From: Caldilineaceae bacterium
GTDB lineage: Bacteria; Chloroflexota; Anaerolineae; Caldilineales; Caldilineaceae
DNA length: 64,000 nt
Assembly (NCBI GenBank): GCA_022842065.1
Contig: JALHQH010000003.1
Location: 161,338 to 225,337, forward strand
Reading direction: 5' to 3'
Shown piece by piece: positions 9,000-17,348 of this stretch. A model generated the notes under the pieces. That model worked only from the letters and a program-made list of their open reading frames with translations, did not search any database and was not told the origin of the DNA. Numbering within the stretch: position 1 is the stretch's first letter; each line of letters opens with the position of its first letter. Made by a program: the position numbers and the translations under genes.

Positions 9000-9829
9000 C
9001 CACCTTGAATAACTAATTTGCGGACCCCAGCGCGCAGGGTCAGTTGACAGATGACGATCAACACAACGATCCAAAACAGTTGTACGGCCAGCGCCCAGAC
9101 TAAGGCCCCACCAGTCAACAAGCCGAGATAAATTTCAATCGTGGTATTGACCATGGAGGGAAAAGGGGTGAGATGACAAAGGGTCTGAAACCAGTCGGGA
9201 AAAAAGCGCAGCGGCATAAAAAAGCCGGAGAGTACCCAGGCAATGCCAAAGGCAAAGCGCCCCACGCCGATCGCGTTGGGGGTCCAAAAGGCCGTCAGGT
9301 TGACCAGAAAGCGCCAGGCAAAACTTAGGAGCCAGCTCAAGAGCAGGGTGACGAGCAGCGCCCCCCATTGGACAAAACCATGGGGCACGGTAATGTCAAA
9401 GACCAGCGCGTAGAAGAGCATAATCGTCACCCCGCGCAGGAGGAAGGCGGTGACAGCCCGCCCCAAATCCAGTGCCAACCAGTAGCGAAAATAGCTCAGG
9501 GGCCGCAGCAGATCGGCGGCCACTTCACCACTGCTCACCGAGCGCATCAAATCATACCAACCAAAGATGCTCAGATAGGTGATGACGGCTTGCGCCAAAC
9601 CGGTGTAGGTAATCGCGTCGGCGAGATCCATCCCCGCCACCTCCGTGCGCGCGCCATACAGCGCTACCATGACGGCGACCCGTAGCAGCCCAAAGAAAAA
9701 ATTGGTCGCCAAGCCCGCCAAGGTTGCGGTGCGATAGGTGAGTTGACGCTGAAAGGAGCGGCGCACCAATTCCCAGAGCAAGCGCAGTTCACCCAGGCGG
9801 AGATGCGGTTTTTGTTGAAGTGTCACCAT
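8996..9829 (-). CDS. ABC-2 family transporter permease (first of pair)
   Basis: A 277-residue membrane protein of the same ABC2_membrane_6-like class as the gene that follows it. The segment SVSSGEVAADLLRPLSYFRYW corresponds to the conserved loop between membrane segments 2 and 3 (LLRPL). About six hydrophobic stretches are visible. The ATG at 9829 has a GGAG element upstream. Its stop overlaps the start of the second permease by four bases, so the pair is surely cotranscribed. The substrate is unknown and no ATPase is present in the window. Confidence 0.85.
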   Translation of the reverse strand: MVTLQQKPHLRLGELRLLWELVRRSFQRQLTYRTATLAGLATNFFFGLLRVAVMVALYGARTEVAGMDLADAITYTGLAQAVITYLSIFGWYDLMRSVSSGEVAADLLRPLSYFRYWLALDLGRAVTAFLLRGVTIMLFYALVFDITVPHGFVQWGALLVTLLLSWLLSFAWRFLVNLTAFWTPNAIGVGRFAFGIAWVLSGFFMPLRFFPDWFQTLCHLTPFPSMVNTTIEIYLGLLTGGALVWALAVQLFWIVVLIVICQLTLRAGVRKLVIQGG

Positions 9830-9939
9830 TTCGTCGTCTCCACGCGATCTGTGATACCATTAGCAAAATTAATCATTAATGGAAAACCAGCAAGAGATCG
9901 ATTATACAACGCTTAGGGTCACAAGAAAAGAAGGTTGCT

Positions 9940-10773
9940 ATGGCGCGCTTTGGCATCAATCTGATGGTCTGGAATGGCGCAGTGGGCGCGGCGGAACTAG
10001 CCTTACTGCCCCAGATCAAGGAATTGGGGTATGCTACGGTTGAGTTACCCGTCTTTGGGGCTGATGATCTTGACATTGCGGCGGTGCGGCAAGCGTTAGC
10101 AACGCATGGTTTGGCCTGCACGCTCAGTACAGCGTTACCGGCGGGAGTCAACCTGATTGATGAGGCGTGCCGGGCAGCCGGCGTCAGCTATTTAGAAAGC
10201 ATCATCGAAGTCGCCGCCCAAGTCGGTGCATCGCTCATCTGTGGACCGCTGGCCGCGCCGGTTGGTGAGCGCCGCGGGCGGGGGTATACCCAGGCCGAAT
10301 GGGATTCCTGTGTGCTGGGGCTGCGGGCGGTGGGAGCATTTGCCGCGGCAGCCGGGATTACCCTGGCATTGGAACCGCTCAATCGTTTTGAAACCTTTAT
10401 TGTCAACACGGTAGCCGATGGCGTGCGGCTGGTTGCGGAAGTTGATAGCCCAGCCGTTGGGCTGCTGCTCGACACTTTCCATATGCACATTGAAGAGAAA
10501 TCAACCGCAGCGGCGATTCGCCACGCCGGTCGCCACCTCAAACATTTTCATGCCAGCGAAAATGATCGGGGCACGGTGGGCAGTGGGCAAGTTGCCTGGC
10601 CTTCGGTCTTTGGGGCGCTGCGCGATATCAATTATCAAGGGCAAATTGTCGTCGAATCCTTTGGCCATACGATTCCCGAATTGGCCGGCGCGACCTGTGT
10701 TTGGCGACCGTTGGCCGCTAGCCCTGAAGCATTGGCCAGTGGCAGCATTCAGTTTCTCAGTAAACATTTATAA
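9940..10773 (+). CDS. Sugar phosphate isomerase/epimerase family TIM barrel (D-tagatose 3-epimerase-like)
   Basis: A 277-residue AP-endonuclease-2-type TIM barrel. The metal-binding set expected for ketose 3-epimerases and hydroxypyruvate isomerases is visible: the Glu in LALEPLNRFETF, the Asp in LLLDTFHMHIEE, the His in LKHFHASEND, and the Glu in QIVVESFG. The LEPLNRFET and DTFHM wording resembles D-tagatose/D-psicose 3-epimerases more than hydroxypyruvate isomerase. The start has an AAGGT element. It is divergent from the permease pair. The exact sugar is inferred only loosely. Confidence 0.82.
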   Translation: MARFGINLMVWNGAVGAAELALLPQIKELGYATVELPVFGADDLDIAAVRQALATHGLACTLSTALPAGVNLIDEACRAAGVSYLESIIEVAAQVGASLICGPLAAPVGERRGRGYTQAEWDSCVLGLRAVGAFAAAAGITLALEPLNRFETFIVNTVADGVRLVAEVDSPAVGLLLDTFHMHIEEKSTAAAIRHAGRHLKHFHASENDRGTVGSGQVAWPSVFGALRDINYQGQIVVESFGHTIPELAGATCVWRPLAASPEALASGSIQFLSKHL

Positions 10774-10780
10774 TTTTATC

Positions 10781-10915
10781 GTAACTACCAAGCCATCCCT
10801 CCCTTAGCAGGGGCGGTTGCCTTCTAGGCGCGCTCCCCTGCTAAGGGGGGGAACAGTTGACCCCGAGACCGTTCCGCCCCTTACCAGGGGAGGTTAGGAG
10901 GGGGTTAGTAGTTAC
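10781..10915. repeat. GC-rich compound palindrome (REP-like)
   Basis: Nested inverted repeats fill the gap. The outer arms are GTAACTAC (10781-10788) and GTAGTTAC (10908-10915). An inner perfect 13-bp hairpin pairs CCCTTAGCAGGGG (10801-10813) with CCCCTGCTAAGGG (10835-10847). A third related motif, CCCCTTACCAGGGG, lies at 10877-10890. It looks like a dispersed repetitive extragenic palindrome, and it could also end transcription of the epimerase gene. Confidence 0.75.
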
Positions 10916-10940
10916 CTAAAGCGAAAGGCATCCACAGATC

Positions 10941-12152
10941 ATGTCCACCGCACCAGTCACCAGCCAAGAATTAATGGAACGGGCCAAAGCGATCCACGAA
11001 CGCATCCGCACCTGGCGGCGCACGATCCATCGCCACCCCGAACTTACCTTTACCGAACATCACACCGCCGGCCTGGTCAATGCCACGCTGACCGGCCTCG
11101 GTATTGAAACCGAGACCGAAGTCGCCAAGACCGGGGTGGTTGGCCATATCCGGGGCAACGCCGGGCCAACCGTCGGTCTGCGCGCCGATATGGATGCCTT
11201 GCCAATTACCGAGATCAACGGCACTGACTTTGACAGCGCCCGCCCTGGGATTATGCACGCCTGTGGTCACGATGCCCACACCGCCATGCTGCTGGGCGCG
11301 GCGACGATCCTGAAAGGGTTGGCCGACGAGGGGCGGCTGCCCGGCACCATTCGTCTGCTCTTCCAGCCCAGCGAAGAAGCCCAAGATGCCGAGGGCAAAT
11401 CGGGCGGCATGCGCATGGTCGAGGAAGGTGTGCTGGCCGGGTTGGACGCGGTCTTTGGGCTGCATGTTGATCCCTTTCACCCCGCCGGCACCGTAGCCAC
11501 CCGTTCCGGCCCGATGATGGCTTCCGCCGACACCTTCGAGCTGATCATTCACGGTTCGGGTGGTCATGCCGCGCGGCCGCACACGACGATTGATCCGATT
11601 GCCCTCTCCACCCATGTGATCAATGCCATCCAACAAGTGGTCAGCCGCCGGCTCAACCCGCTTGATCCAGGGGTGATCACCATCGGTACGATCCATGGCG
11701 GCACGGTCAGCAATGTGATCCCCGACACCGTCACCATGACGGGCACGATTCGGGCCTTTAGCGAAGAAGGGCGTAAAACCTTACTGGACGAATTGGAACG
11801 GGCGTGTAAGATTATTGAACCGCTGGGCGGTCGCGCCGAGTATACGTTACAACCAGGCTATCCGCCCACGGTCAACTCGCCGGAAGCAACCGCGGTGATG
11901 CTGGCCGCAGCCACTGCTTTGTTGGGCGCGGATCAGGTCAAAGAAGCGCCGATGGTAATGGGCGCCGAAGATTTTAGTTTTATGGCGCAAGTGGCCCCCG
12001 GCAGTTTCCTGCGCATCGGCACCCACAATCCCAGTTGGGATCGGTACTATCCAGTGCATCGGGCCGATTTCCGCATGGATGAAGATGCCCTACCGGTGGG
12101 CGCGGCGGCGATGGCCGCGGCAGCGTTACGTTGGATGGAGGAGAAGCGATAA
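10941..12152 (+). CDS. M20 family amidohydrolase (hippurate/N-acyl amino acid hydrolase-like)
   Basis: A 403-residue metallohydrolase of peptidase family M20D. The order of motifs is [23 protein letters not shown], the metal-binding [21 protein letters not shown] (catalytic and ligand Glu), GLHVDP, the dimerisation-domain [10 protein letters not shown], and near the end MGAEDFSFM. All are well conserved, so it should hydrolyse amide bonds of N-acylated amino acids or similar compounds in the cytoplasm. The ATG at 10941 is preceded by GAAAGG at some distance. The next gene starts 5 bases after its stop, so the two probably share a transcript. Confidence 0.9.
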   Translation: MSTAPVTSQELMERAKAIHERIRTWRRTIHRHPELTFTEHHTAGLVNATLTGLGIETETEVAKTGVVGHIRGNAGPTVGLRADMDALPITEINGTDFDSARPGIMHACGHDAHTAMLLGAATILKGLADEGRLPGTIRLLFQPSEEAQDAEGKSGGMRMVEEGVLAGLDAVFGLHVDPFHPAGTVATRSGPMMASADTFELIIHGSGGHAARPHTTIDPIALSTHVINAIQQVVSRRLNPLDPGVITIGTIHGGTVSNVIPDTVTMTGTIRAFSEEGRKTLLDELERACKIIEPLGGRAEYTLQPGYPPTVNSPEATAVMLAAATALLGADQVKEAPMVMGAEDFSFMAQVAPGSFLRIGTHNPSWDRYYPVHRADFRMDEDALPVGAAAMAAAALRWMEEKR

Positions 12153-12157
12153 TCGCA

Positions 12158-12874
12158 ATGGGGCGGATTTACACACTTGTTTTAAGTTTCTGTTTGTTGC
12201 TGCTTGGCACGGCCTGTCAGCCTGAGATTCAGCCGCTGAGCGTTGGACCGCTGCCCTGGGTCGATGGGGAGACGAGCAGCTATCGCATTACCGATATCAA
12301 TGGCGACTTTGCCGGCACCGCGACCATCACTTTGACCGCCGGAGCGGCTACCGTCGAAGGCGAAGGTTGGACAATGCGCTGGGACATATTAGCCCAAGGC
12401 GATCAGGAAGAGATCGTCGTGGAGATGCAAAGTCCTGGTCTACGGCCCACCCTTTCCACGCTGGTGCGCACCCGCAATGCCGGGCGCGAAGCAGTAAAGG
12501 CAACCTATGCCAGTGGACAGGTGGATATGGAGTTGACGACAACGCGCAACGTCATCACCTATGAGCGGGTGAATATTCCCAGTGATGCCCGTGACCAGCG
12601 GACGCTGATCCAACTGGTACGCGCCTTGCCGTTGGCAGAAGGGTACGCCACCCAGGTCAACAGCTTCTTACCTGTGACGGCGCTGCTTGAACGGGTGACG
12701 GTGGCCGTGGTCGGCCAGGAAGTCGTGGTCGTGCCCGCCGGCAGCTATGCGAGTTGGCGGGTTGAGTTGCGCACCAGTGACAGTACCTCGCAGCTCTGGA
12801 TCGGGGTGGCAGCACCACAGCTAATGCTCAAGTATAGAGATGCGCGTTCCGGCGCAACTTACGAGTTGGAGTAG
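12158..12874 (+). CDS. Predicted lipoprotein of unknown function
   Basis: A 238-residue protein with a lipoprotein signal (VLSFCLLLLGTAC, Cys being the lipidation site at about residue 20). The mature part is beta-rich and lacks motifs I can assign. The alternation of VPAGSYASWRVEL and QLWIGVAAPQLMLKY is reminiscent of DUF3108-type beta proteins, which is a guess. I start at the ATG at 12158, directly before the signal sequence; the frame opens nine codons earlier inside the M20 gene. Its position 5 bases after the amidohydrolase suggests coexpression without telling its role. Confidence 0.7.
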   Translation: MGRIYTLVLSFCLLLLGTACQPEIQPLSVGPLPWVDGETSSYRITDINGDFAGTATITLTAGAATVEGEGWTMRWDILAQGDQEEIVVEMQSPGLRPTLSTLVRTRNAGREAVKATYASGQVDMELTTTRNVITYERVNIPSDARDQRTLIQLVRALPLAEGYATQVNSFLPVTALLERVTVAVVGQEVVVVPAGSYASWRVELRTSDSTSQLWIGVAAPQLMLKYRDARSGATYELE

Positions 12875-12882
12875 GGAAGGAA

Positions 12883-12997
12883 GGGCGGTAAATCGGTAAA
12901 TTAGTAGAACAGTAAATCGGTAAATTGGTGCTCGGCTAGACAATTTTGGGACGATTGACCTTGCCTACCGATTTCCTGCTTTACCGATTTACCGCCC
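12883..12997. repeat. Inverted pair of CGGTAAAT arrays
   Basis: GGGCGGTAAATCGGTAAA at 12883-12900 pairs perfectly over 18 bases with TTTACCGATTTACCGCCC at 12980-12997. Additional units of the same octamer sit between (AGTAAATCGGTAAAT). The element occupies the gap upstream of the hydrolase gene and contributes spurious codons to its open frame. Confidence 0.85.
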
Positions 12998-13029
12998 GCC
13001 TACGCGACCGATTCACCAGCCGATCACCT

Positions 13030-13842
13030 ATGGCATTTACATCCACGCTTTTGCCGGCCACAGGTTCGCCCCGCGCGGTGGTCTTGCTGGTGCATGGCCT
13101 CAACCTGCAACCGGATTGCATGTTGCCACTGGCCGCCGCGTTGCAGGGTATGGGGATGACCGTGCTCAACCTTGCCCTGACGGGCCACGGGGCCAATTAT
13201 CAGGCCCGCCCCGGGCTGACCGCAACCGCAGCGCGGATGGCGAGTTATCGCGCGGTTACCCATGCGCAGTGGCAAGCCGATCTCTGGCAGGGGTATGTGC
13301 AGGCGAGCACGCTGGCAGAGACAGCCGCGCTGCCTTGTTGTTTTGTTGGCTTTTCCCTGGGCGCGCTCTTGGGCTGTGAACTATTAGCAACCAACCAGGT
13401 GGTGAACTTTGCACGCATGGTGCTTTTGGCCCCAGCGTTAGTGCTCCACCCTTATACCCAATTTCCCCGGCTCTTCAAAGCCTGGCCCCAACTCACGATC
13501 CGTAGTCTTGCGCCGCAGGCGTACCGGGCCAACCTGGCTACCCCCATCGCAGCCTACCTGGCGTTGGGTCAGGCACTTGACAACTTACACCATAACCTCA
13601 GCCCGCGGCTCAACATTCCCACCCAGCTCTTTGTTGCCCGGCGCGATGAATTGGTGGCGGCCAAGGGGTTGGCCCGTTTTGTGCAACAGGCAGCTCTCAC
13701 CCAATGGCAGTTCGACTTTGTCCACAAGGCCGGCAGCGGCGTTGAACAGCGCTATCAACATTTGATCATCAATCCCGCCAGTGTCGGCGCGCAGGAATGG
13801 GCGCGCATGATGGTGCGGGTAGAAGCAACGTTATTGGGCTAA
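13030..13842 (+). CDS. Alpha/beta hydrolase
   Basis: A 270-residue alpha/beta-hydrolase. VVLLVHGLN is the strand-3 oxyanion region, VGFSLGALLG is the nucleophile elbow (G-x-S-x-G), FVARRDELVAA carries the acid residue, and the His of RYQHLI is a plausible catalytic base. The substrate is unknown; esterase, thioesterase or acyl-transfer functions are all possible. The frame opens earlier but those codons are the inverted octamer repeat, so I place the start at the ATG at 13030. No convincing ribosome binding site precedes it, so the start is uncertain by a few codons. Confidence 0.75.
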   Translation: MAFTSTLLPATGSPRAVVLLVHGLNLQPDCMLPLAAALQGMGMTVLNLALTGHGANYQARPGLTATAARMASYRAVTHAQWQADLWQGYVQASTLAETAALPCCFVGFSLGALLGCELLATNQVVNFARMVLLAPALVLHPYTQFPRLFKAWPQLTIRSLAPQAYRANLATPIAAYLALGQALDNLHHNLSPRLNIPTQLFVARRDELVAAKGLARFVQQAALTQWQFDFVHKAGSGVEQRYQHLIINPASVGAQEWARMMVRVEATLLG

Positions 13843-13852
13843 CCCAGGAGTG

Positions 13853-13861
13853 TGATATACT
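13853..13861 (+). promoter_or_regulatory. Extended -10 promoter (TGATATACT) for rsmD
   Basis: TATACT at 13856-13861 is preceded by TG plus one base, the extended -10 form. Only six bases separate it from the ATG of rsmD, so transcription would start at or next to the A of the start codon and give a leaderless mRNA. No good -35 is seen. AGGAG also lies at 13846-13850, too far upstream to serve as a normal ribosome binding site. Confidence 0.5.
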
Positions 13862-13867
13862 AGCGTT

Positions 13868-14542
13868 ATGCGTGTGATTACAGGCGCGGCCAAAGGTCGC
13901 AAATTACAGATGGTGCCCGGCGATGGCACTCGTCCCATTACCGATCGGGCCAAGGAAGCGCTCTTTAGTATCCTGGGTGATTGGATCGAAGGGACGCGTG
14001 TGCTCGATCTCTTTGGCGGCACCGGCTCGGTCGGGATCGAAAGTTTGAGCCGCGGGGCTGCCGCGGCGCACTTTATTGATATGAATCGCAAGGCCGTCGA
14101 CACGATCCGCGCCAACTTGCGCCACTGTCAGCTAGAAGCGGACGCCGTGGTCGAGCGGGGTGACAGTTTTGCCTTTCTCAAGCGCTATCAGGGCGATCCC
14201 TTTGATCTAATCTATATTGCCCCACCCCAATACCAAAATCTTTGGCACAAAGCGCTAGCCCAGATCGACGCGCGACCAGAGTTACTAGGCGCGGATGGTG
14301 AAGTGGTTGTGCAGATTCATCCGAAAGAGGATGCGCCGGTAACCTTAAATTTCCTCTATGAATATGACCGCCGCCGCTATGGTTCGGTGTTGCTGCTCTT
14401 TTTTGCCGCCCAGGGGCAAGGAGATGCGGATGAGGCAGATGATGGGGAAGACGACGAAGAAGATACGGATTGGGAAGACGATGACTTCGACGACGAGGAG
14501 GATCTTGACGACGAAGACGACGATCTGCGGCCTAAAGGGTAG
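13868..14542 (+). CDS. rsmD: 16S rRNA (guanine(966)-N2)-methyltransferase RsmD
   Basis: A 224-residue SAM-dependent methyltransferase. MRVITGAAKGRKL and TRPITDRAKEALFSIL are typical of RsmD, and VLDLFGGTGSVGIE is the SAM-binding motif I. RsmD modifies G966 of 16S rRNA during small-subunit assembly. Motif IV reads IYIAPPQY rather than the common DPPY. After about residue 182 the protein gains an unusual tail of some 40 residues, almost entirely Asp and Glu. The gene appears to be transcribed from an extended -10 element abutting its ATG, and a strong palindromic terminator follows it. Confidence 0.93.
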   Translation: MRVITGAAKGRKLQMVPGDGTRPITDRAKEALFSILGDWIEGTRVLDLFGGTGSVGIESLSRGAAAAHFIDMNRKAVDTIRANLRHCQLEADAVVERGDSFAFLKRYQGDPFDLIYIAPPQYQNLWHKALAQIDARPELLGADGEVVVQIHPKEDAPVTLNFLYEYDRRRYGSVLLLFFAAQGQGDADEADDGEDDEEDTDWEDDDFDDEEDLDDEDDDLRPKG

Positions 14543-14545
14543 ATA

Positions 14546-14582
14546 AAAAAGTGGTCAGACCGAATCGGTCTGACCACTTTTT
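14546..14582. terminator. Rho-independent terminator after rsmD
   Basis: A perfect hairpin pairs GTGGTCAGACCG (14551-14562) with CGGTCTGACCAC (14566-14577) around a 3-base loop. It is flanked by five As before and five Ts after. The A and T tracts make it able to work in both directions. It lies 4 bases after the rsmD stop. Confidence 0.9.
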
Positions 14583-14608
14583 AGTTACAGGTGAATGAAT
14601 TCACCTGC

Positions 14609-14759
14609 TATACTCAAATCAGAATGAGACCCCTAGTTTCGGTCAGCGTGCGTCGCACTGACCAAAGAATCTAGCGGACTGGAAACAGTTGGCGGTCAGT
14701 GCGACGCACGCGATCCCGTTAGCCAGCAAAACTCCGGTTCTCAACTTGACTTCAGTATA
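14609..14759 (+). mobile_element. 151-bp MITE, copy 1 (TA-ended, IS630/mariner-like)
   Basis: The element begins TATACTCAAATCAG and ends in the complement of TATACTGAAGTCAAG. These are imperfect terminal inverted repeats of about 25 bases with TA at the outermost positions. An internal perfect 18-base inverted repeat, GCGTGCGTCGCACTGACC, brackets a 30-base core. The same 151-bp sequence recurs in reverse orientation at 37418-37568 with only a few differences. It encodes nothing. The TA ends suggest mobilisation by an IS630/Tc1-mariner-type transposase acting in trans. Confidence 0.85.
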
Positions 14760-14763
14760 ATAG

Positions 14764-14815
14764 GCAAAACCCGTTAAAACGGGTTAATAGATGAACCCGT
14801 TTTAACGGGTTTTGC
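14764..14815 (-). terminator. Strong hairpin terminator downstream of clpX
   Basis: Two perfect 22-base arms (14764-14785 and 14794-14815), with the core AACCCGTTTTAACGGGTTTT, fold around an 8-base loop. T-rich and A-rich stretches within the arms can serve as termination tracts in either direction. It lies about 45 bases beyond the clpX stop codon on the minus strand. Confidence 0.8.
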
Positions 14816-14859
14816 ATATCAGGCAGGCATTCGGGAACCCGCTGGGTGGCTTGCTGCGC

Positions 14860-16263
14860 TCATGCCGCCGTGCGATATTCCTGCCCCAGCGAAACCGGTT
14901 GCCCGTGCTGGCCAAAGAGGCTAGGTAGGCGATCTTCGGTGAAGACCTGGCGGGTGATCACACAGCGGGCAATGTCGGTGCGACTGGGAATCTCGAACAT
15001 CACGTCGAGGAGCGCTTCTTCGACAATACTGCGCAAGCCACGGGCACCGGTTTTACGCAGGAACGCTTCAGTGGCGATTGCTTCCAGCGCATCCGGCTCA
15101 AATTCGAGCTTCACTTTGTCCATGGCAAAAAGTCGGGTGAATTGGCGCACGACACTGTTCTTTGGCTCGGTAAGAATCCGCACCAATGCCCGGCGATCCA
15201 GCGCGTTGAGGCTGACAAAGATCGGCAAACGCCCAATAAATTCGGGAATCAACCCAAAGGCGAGCAGATCATCGGGCACCACTTGATGGAGCAGTTCGCT
15301 CTCTTCGCGACTCTCTTTTTCCATGCGGCGGATCTGCTGTTCGCGTTGGCGCTCGGTGAGATTTTCGGGCAGCGGCGTGACGCTCTCTTCCTCGCGTTTG
15401 CTCAGCAGCTTTTGGGTCAACAACTGTTCATCGTCGGCAACAAAGCCCAACCCTGAGCGGCGCTGAAAACGTTTGCGCACAACTTCCGCGAGATGGGAAA
15501 AGGCCCCACCACAGATAAAGAGAATATTGCGCGTGTCAAGCTGGACAAAATCCTGTTGCGGATGTTTGCGCCCCGTGTTGGGCGGCACATTGGCCGTTGT
15601 CCCTTCGATGATCTTGAGCAGCGCTTGCTGCACCCCTTCACCGCTGACATCACGGGTAATACTGGGATTGTCGCCGCCTTTACGCGCGATCTTATCGATC
15701 TCATCAATGTAGACAATGCCATAACCGGCGCGCTCGGCATCCCACTCAGCGGCCTGTAGCAGACCAACCAGAATCGTTTCCACATCTTCACCAACGTAGC
15801 CGGCCTCGGTGAGGGTGGTGGCATCGGCAATGGTAATCGGGACATCGATCAGGCGCGCCAAGGTTTGGGCAAGCAACGTCTTGCCACTACCGGTTGACCC
15901 GATCAACAGGACATTACTCTTGGCCAATTCCACATCTTCATTTTCGACTGGCGCACTATCCGCTTTGCCAAAGACGCGTTTGTAGTGGTTATAGACGGCA
16001 ACGGCCAATACCTTCTTGGCCTGATCCTGTCCGATCACATATTGGTTAAGGTGATCGACAATCGCGCGCGGGCTAGGAATCTTCCCTGGCTCGGCTTTTG
16101 CCGTTTTGGCCGTTGTGGGTGCATTGCCAATCCCGGCTTCGCTCAGGATCTCCGCGCCCAGCAACACACATTCGTCGCAGATATAGGCGTTGTCAGCACC
16201 TTCGATTAGCCGTTGGACTTCATCTTTGGTTTTGCCACAAAAGGAACAGCGTGGTTCTATCAT
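14860..16263 (-). CDS. clpX: ATP-dependent Clp protease ATP-binding subunit ClpX
   Basis: A 467-residue AAA+ unfoldase that feeds substrates to ClpP. The N-terminal zinc-binding domain has C6, C9, C29 and C32. Walker A is GSTGSGKT (122-129), pore loop 1 is GYVG (155-158), Walker B is IVYIDEID (183-190) and the RKH loop is at 232-234. The ClpP-docking loop reads GLGF (271-274) instead of the usual IGF. It is followed by roughly 40 extra charged residues (about 275-320) before the conserved [12 protein letters not shown], so the protein is longer than typical. It is the third gene of a tig-clpP-clpX operon, 95 bases after clpP. Confidence 0.95.
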   Translation of the reverse strand: MIEPRCSFCGKTKDEVQRLIEGADNAYICDECVLLGAEILSEAGIGNAPTTAKTAKAEPGKIPSPRAIVDHLNQYVIGQDQAKKVLAVAVYNHYKRVFGKADSAPVENEDVELAKSNVLLIGSTGSGKTLLAQTLARLIDVPITIADATTLTEAGYVGEDVETILVGLLQAAEWDAERAGYGIVYIDEIDKIARKGGDNPSITRDVSGEGVQQALLKIIEGTTANVPPNTGRKHPQQDFVQLDTRNILFICGGAFSHLAEVVRKRFQRRSGLGFVADDEQLLTQKLLSKREEESVTPLPENLTERQREQQIRRMEKESREESELLHQVVPDDLLAFGLIPEFIGRLPIFVSLNALDRRALVRILTEPKNSVVRQFTRLFAMDKVKLEFEPDALEAIATEAFLRKTGARGLRSIVEEALLDVMFEIPSRTDIARCVITRQVFTEDRLPSLFGQHGQPVSLGQEYRTAA

Positions 16264-16358
16264 CAGCTTGAATTGTTTCTACCAGATCTACTTGACTGAC
16301 GGGTAGCCCCGATGCCGGAAATGTGACTTTCCTGGCACCAGGGCTAGCGTACAGCTGT

Positions 16359-17054
16359 TTAGGAACCGGTCCCGGTGGGCATGACATCATCCAACAAACG
16401 GGTGCCATCGAACAGGGTCAATTCACCGCTCTTACGGTTGAGGACTACGATGTTGCTGGTATCGCCCAATACTTCGTCAACCAACCCATATTCACGCGCT
16501 TCCATGGCGTTCATCCAGCGATCGCGCTCAAAATCGTGCTCGATCTCGCGCCAGTGGCGTTTGGAGTGCTTGCTCACCAGTTGGAAGAGCTGCGTCTGCA
16601 CGCGCTCTTGTTCACGGAAGGCAATGCGCACATCTTCGGTGTACCCTTGCGCGCCACTGCTGGCCGGGTGCATGTGAATCGTGGCATGGGGCAAGGCATA
16701 GCGGCGGCCGGCAGCACCGGCGGCCAGCAACACGGTGCCCATGCTGGCCGTGACACCAACGGCGACAGTGCTCACCGGCGAAGTGATCATCTGCATGGTA
16801 TCATAAATAGCGAGGCCGGCATAAACCGAACCACCGGGACTGTTGATATACATGTTAATCGGCTGGTTGGGATCTTCGCTATTGAGCCAAAGCAACTGCG
16901 CGACAATCAGGTTCGCCACTTGATCATTGATCGGGGTGCCCAGGAAAATAATGCGCTCCTTGAGCAAGAGGCTGTAAATATCATAAGCGCGCTCGCCACG
17001 GCCCGAACTATCGATGACCATGGGGATCACATTCATTGGCGGCGTACTATTCAT
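16359..17054 (-). CDS. clpP: ATP-dependent Clp protease proteolytic subunit ClpP
   Basis: A 231-residue serine peptidase that forms the barrel of the Clp protease. The catalytic triad is S104 ([13 protein letters not shown]), H129 (ATIHMHPAS) and D178 (FERDRWM). [19 protein letters not shown] is the conserved substrate-groove strand. The Ser and His motifs are somewhat divergent (usually QAASMGA and IHQP), and the C-terminus extends about 30 residues beyond the usual end. The start at 17054 is favoured because GGAG lies 7 bases before it; the frame contains an ATG four codons earlier. The order tig, clpP, clpX indicates one protein quality-control operon. Confidence 0.93.
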   Translation of the reverse strand: MNSTPPMNVIPMVIDSSGRGERAYDIYSLLLKERIIFLGTPINDQVANLIVAQLLWLNSEDPNQPINMYINSPGGSVYAGLAIYDTMQMITSPVSTVAVGVTASMGTVLLAAGAAGRRYALPHATIHMHPASSGAQGYTEDVRIAFREQERVQTQLFQLVSKHSKRHWREIEHDFERDRWMNAMEAREYGLVDEVLGDTSNIVVLNRKSGELTLFDGTRLLDDVMPTGTGS

Positions 17055-17255
17055 TTTTTTCTCCATCTTTAATTTGTCTGTCTAAGATGCGCTCCGGTTG
17101 AAAACAAGCGTAACTGGCTTCCGGCAAATGAAACCAAGCAATTGTCTCCAAAGCAACCATCCTTTAACGATAAAACCAGAGCGCAGCCAACGATGTAATC
17201 AGGCTCCAATTTTATGTTTGTGTTCTGTTAGAAAGGTTCAGTAAACGAAGAAGTT

Positions 17256-17338
17256 TATAGAGGACTCACGCTGCGCTCGGCGGCTGAGCGGGGGCCCTTT
17301 GGGCGCGAAGCCAGAGAGCGCAGCGTAAGTCCTCTATA
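17256..17338. repeat. 83-bp inverted-repeat element with AGGACT(C/T)ACG ends
   Basis: TATAGAGGACTCACGCTGCG begins a 23-base arm at 17256-17278 that pairs with 17316-17338 with one mismatch. The end sequence is a variant of the AGGACTTACGC motif found at 43647-43710 and 58626-58642. It lies between tig and clpP and may be a small non-autonomous mobile element. It could form a hairpin within the tig-clpP transcript. Confidence 0.7.
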
Positions 17339-17348
17339 TAAATTCTCT

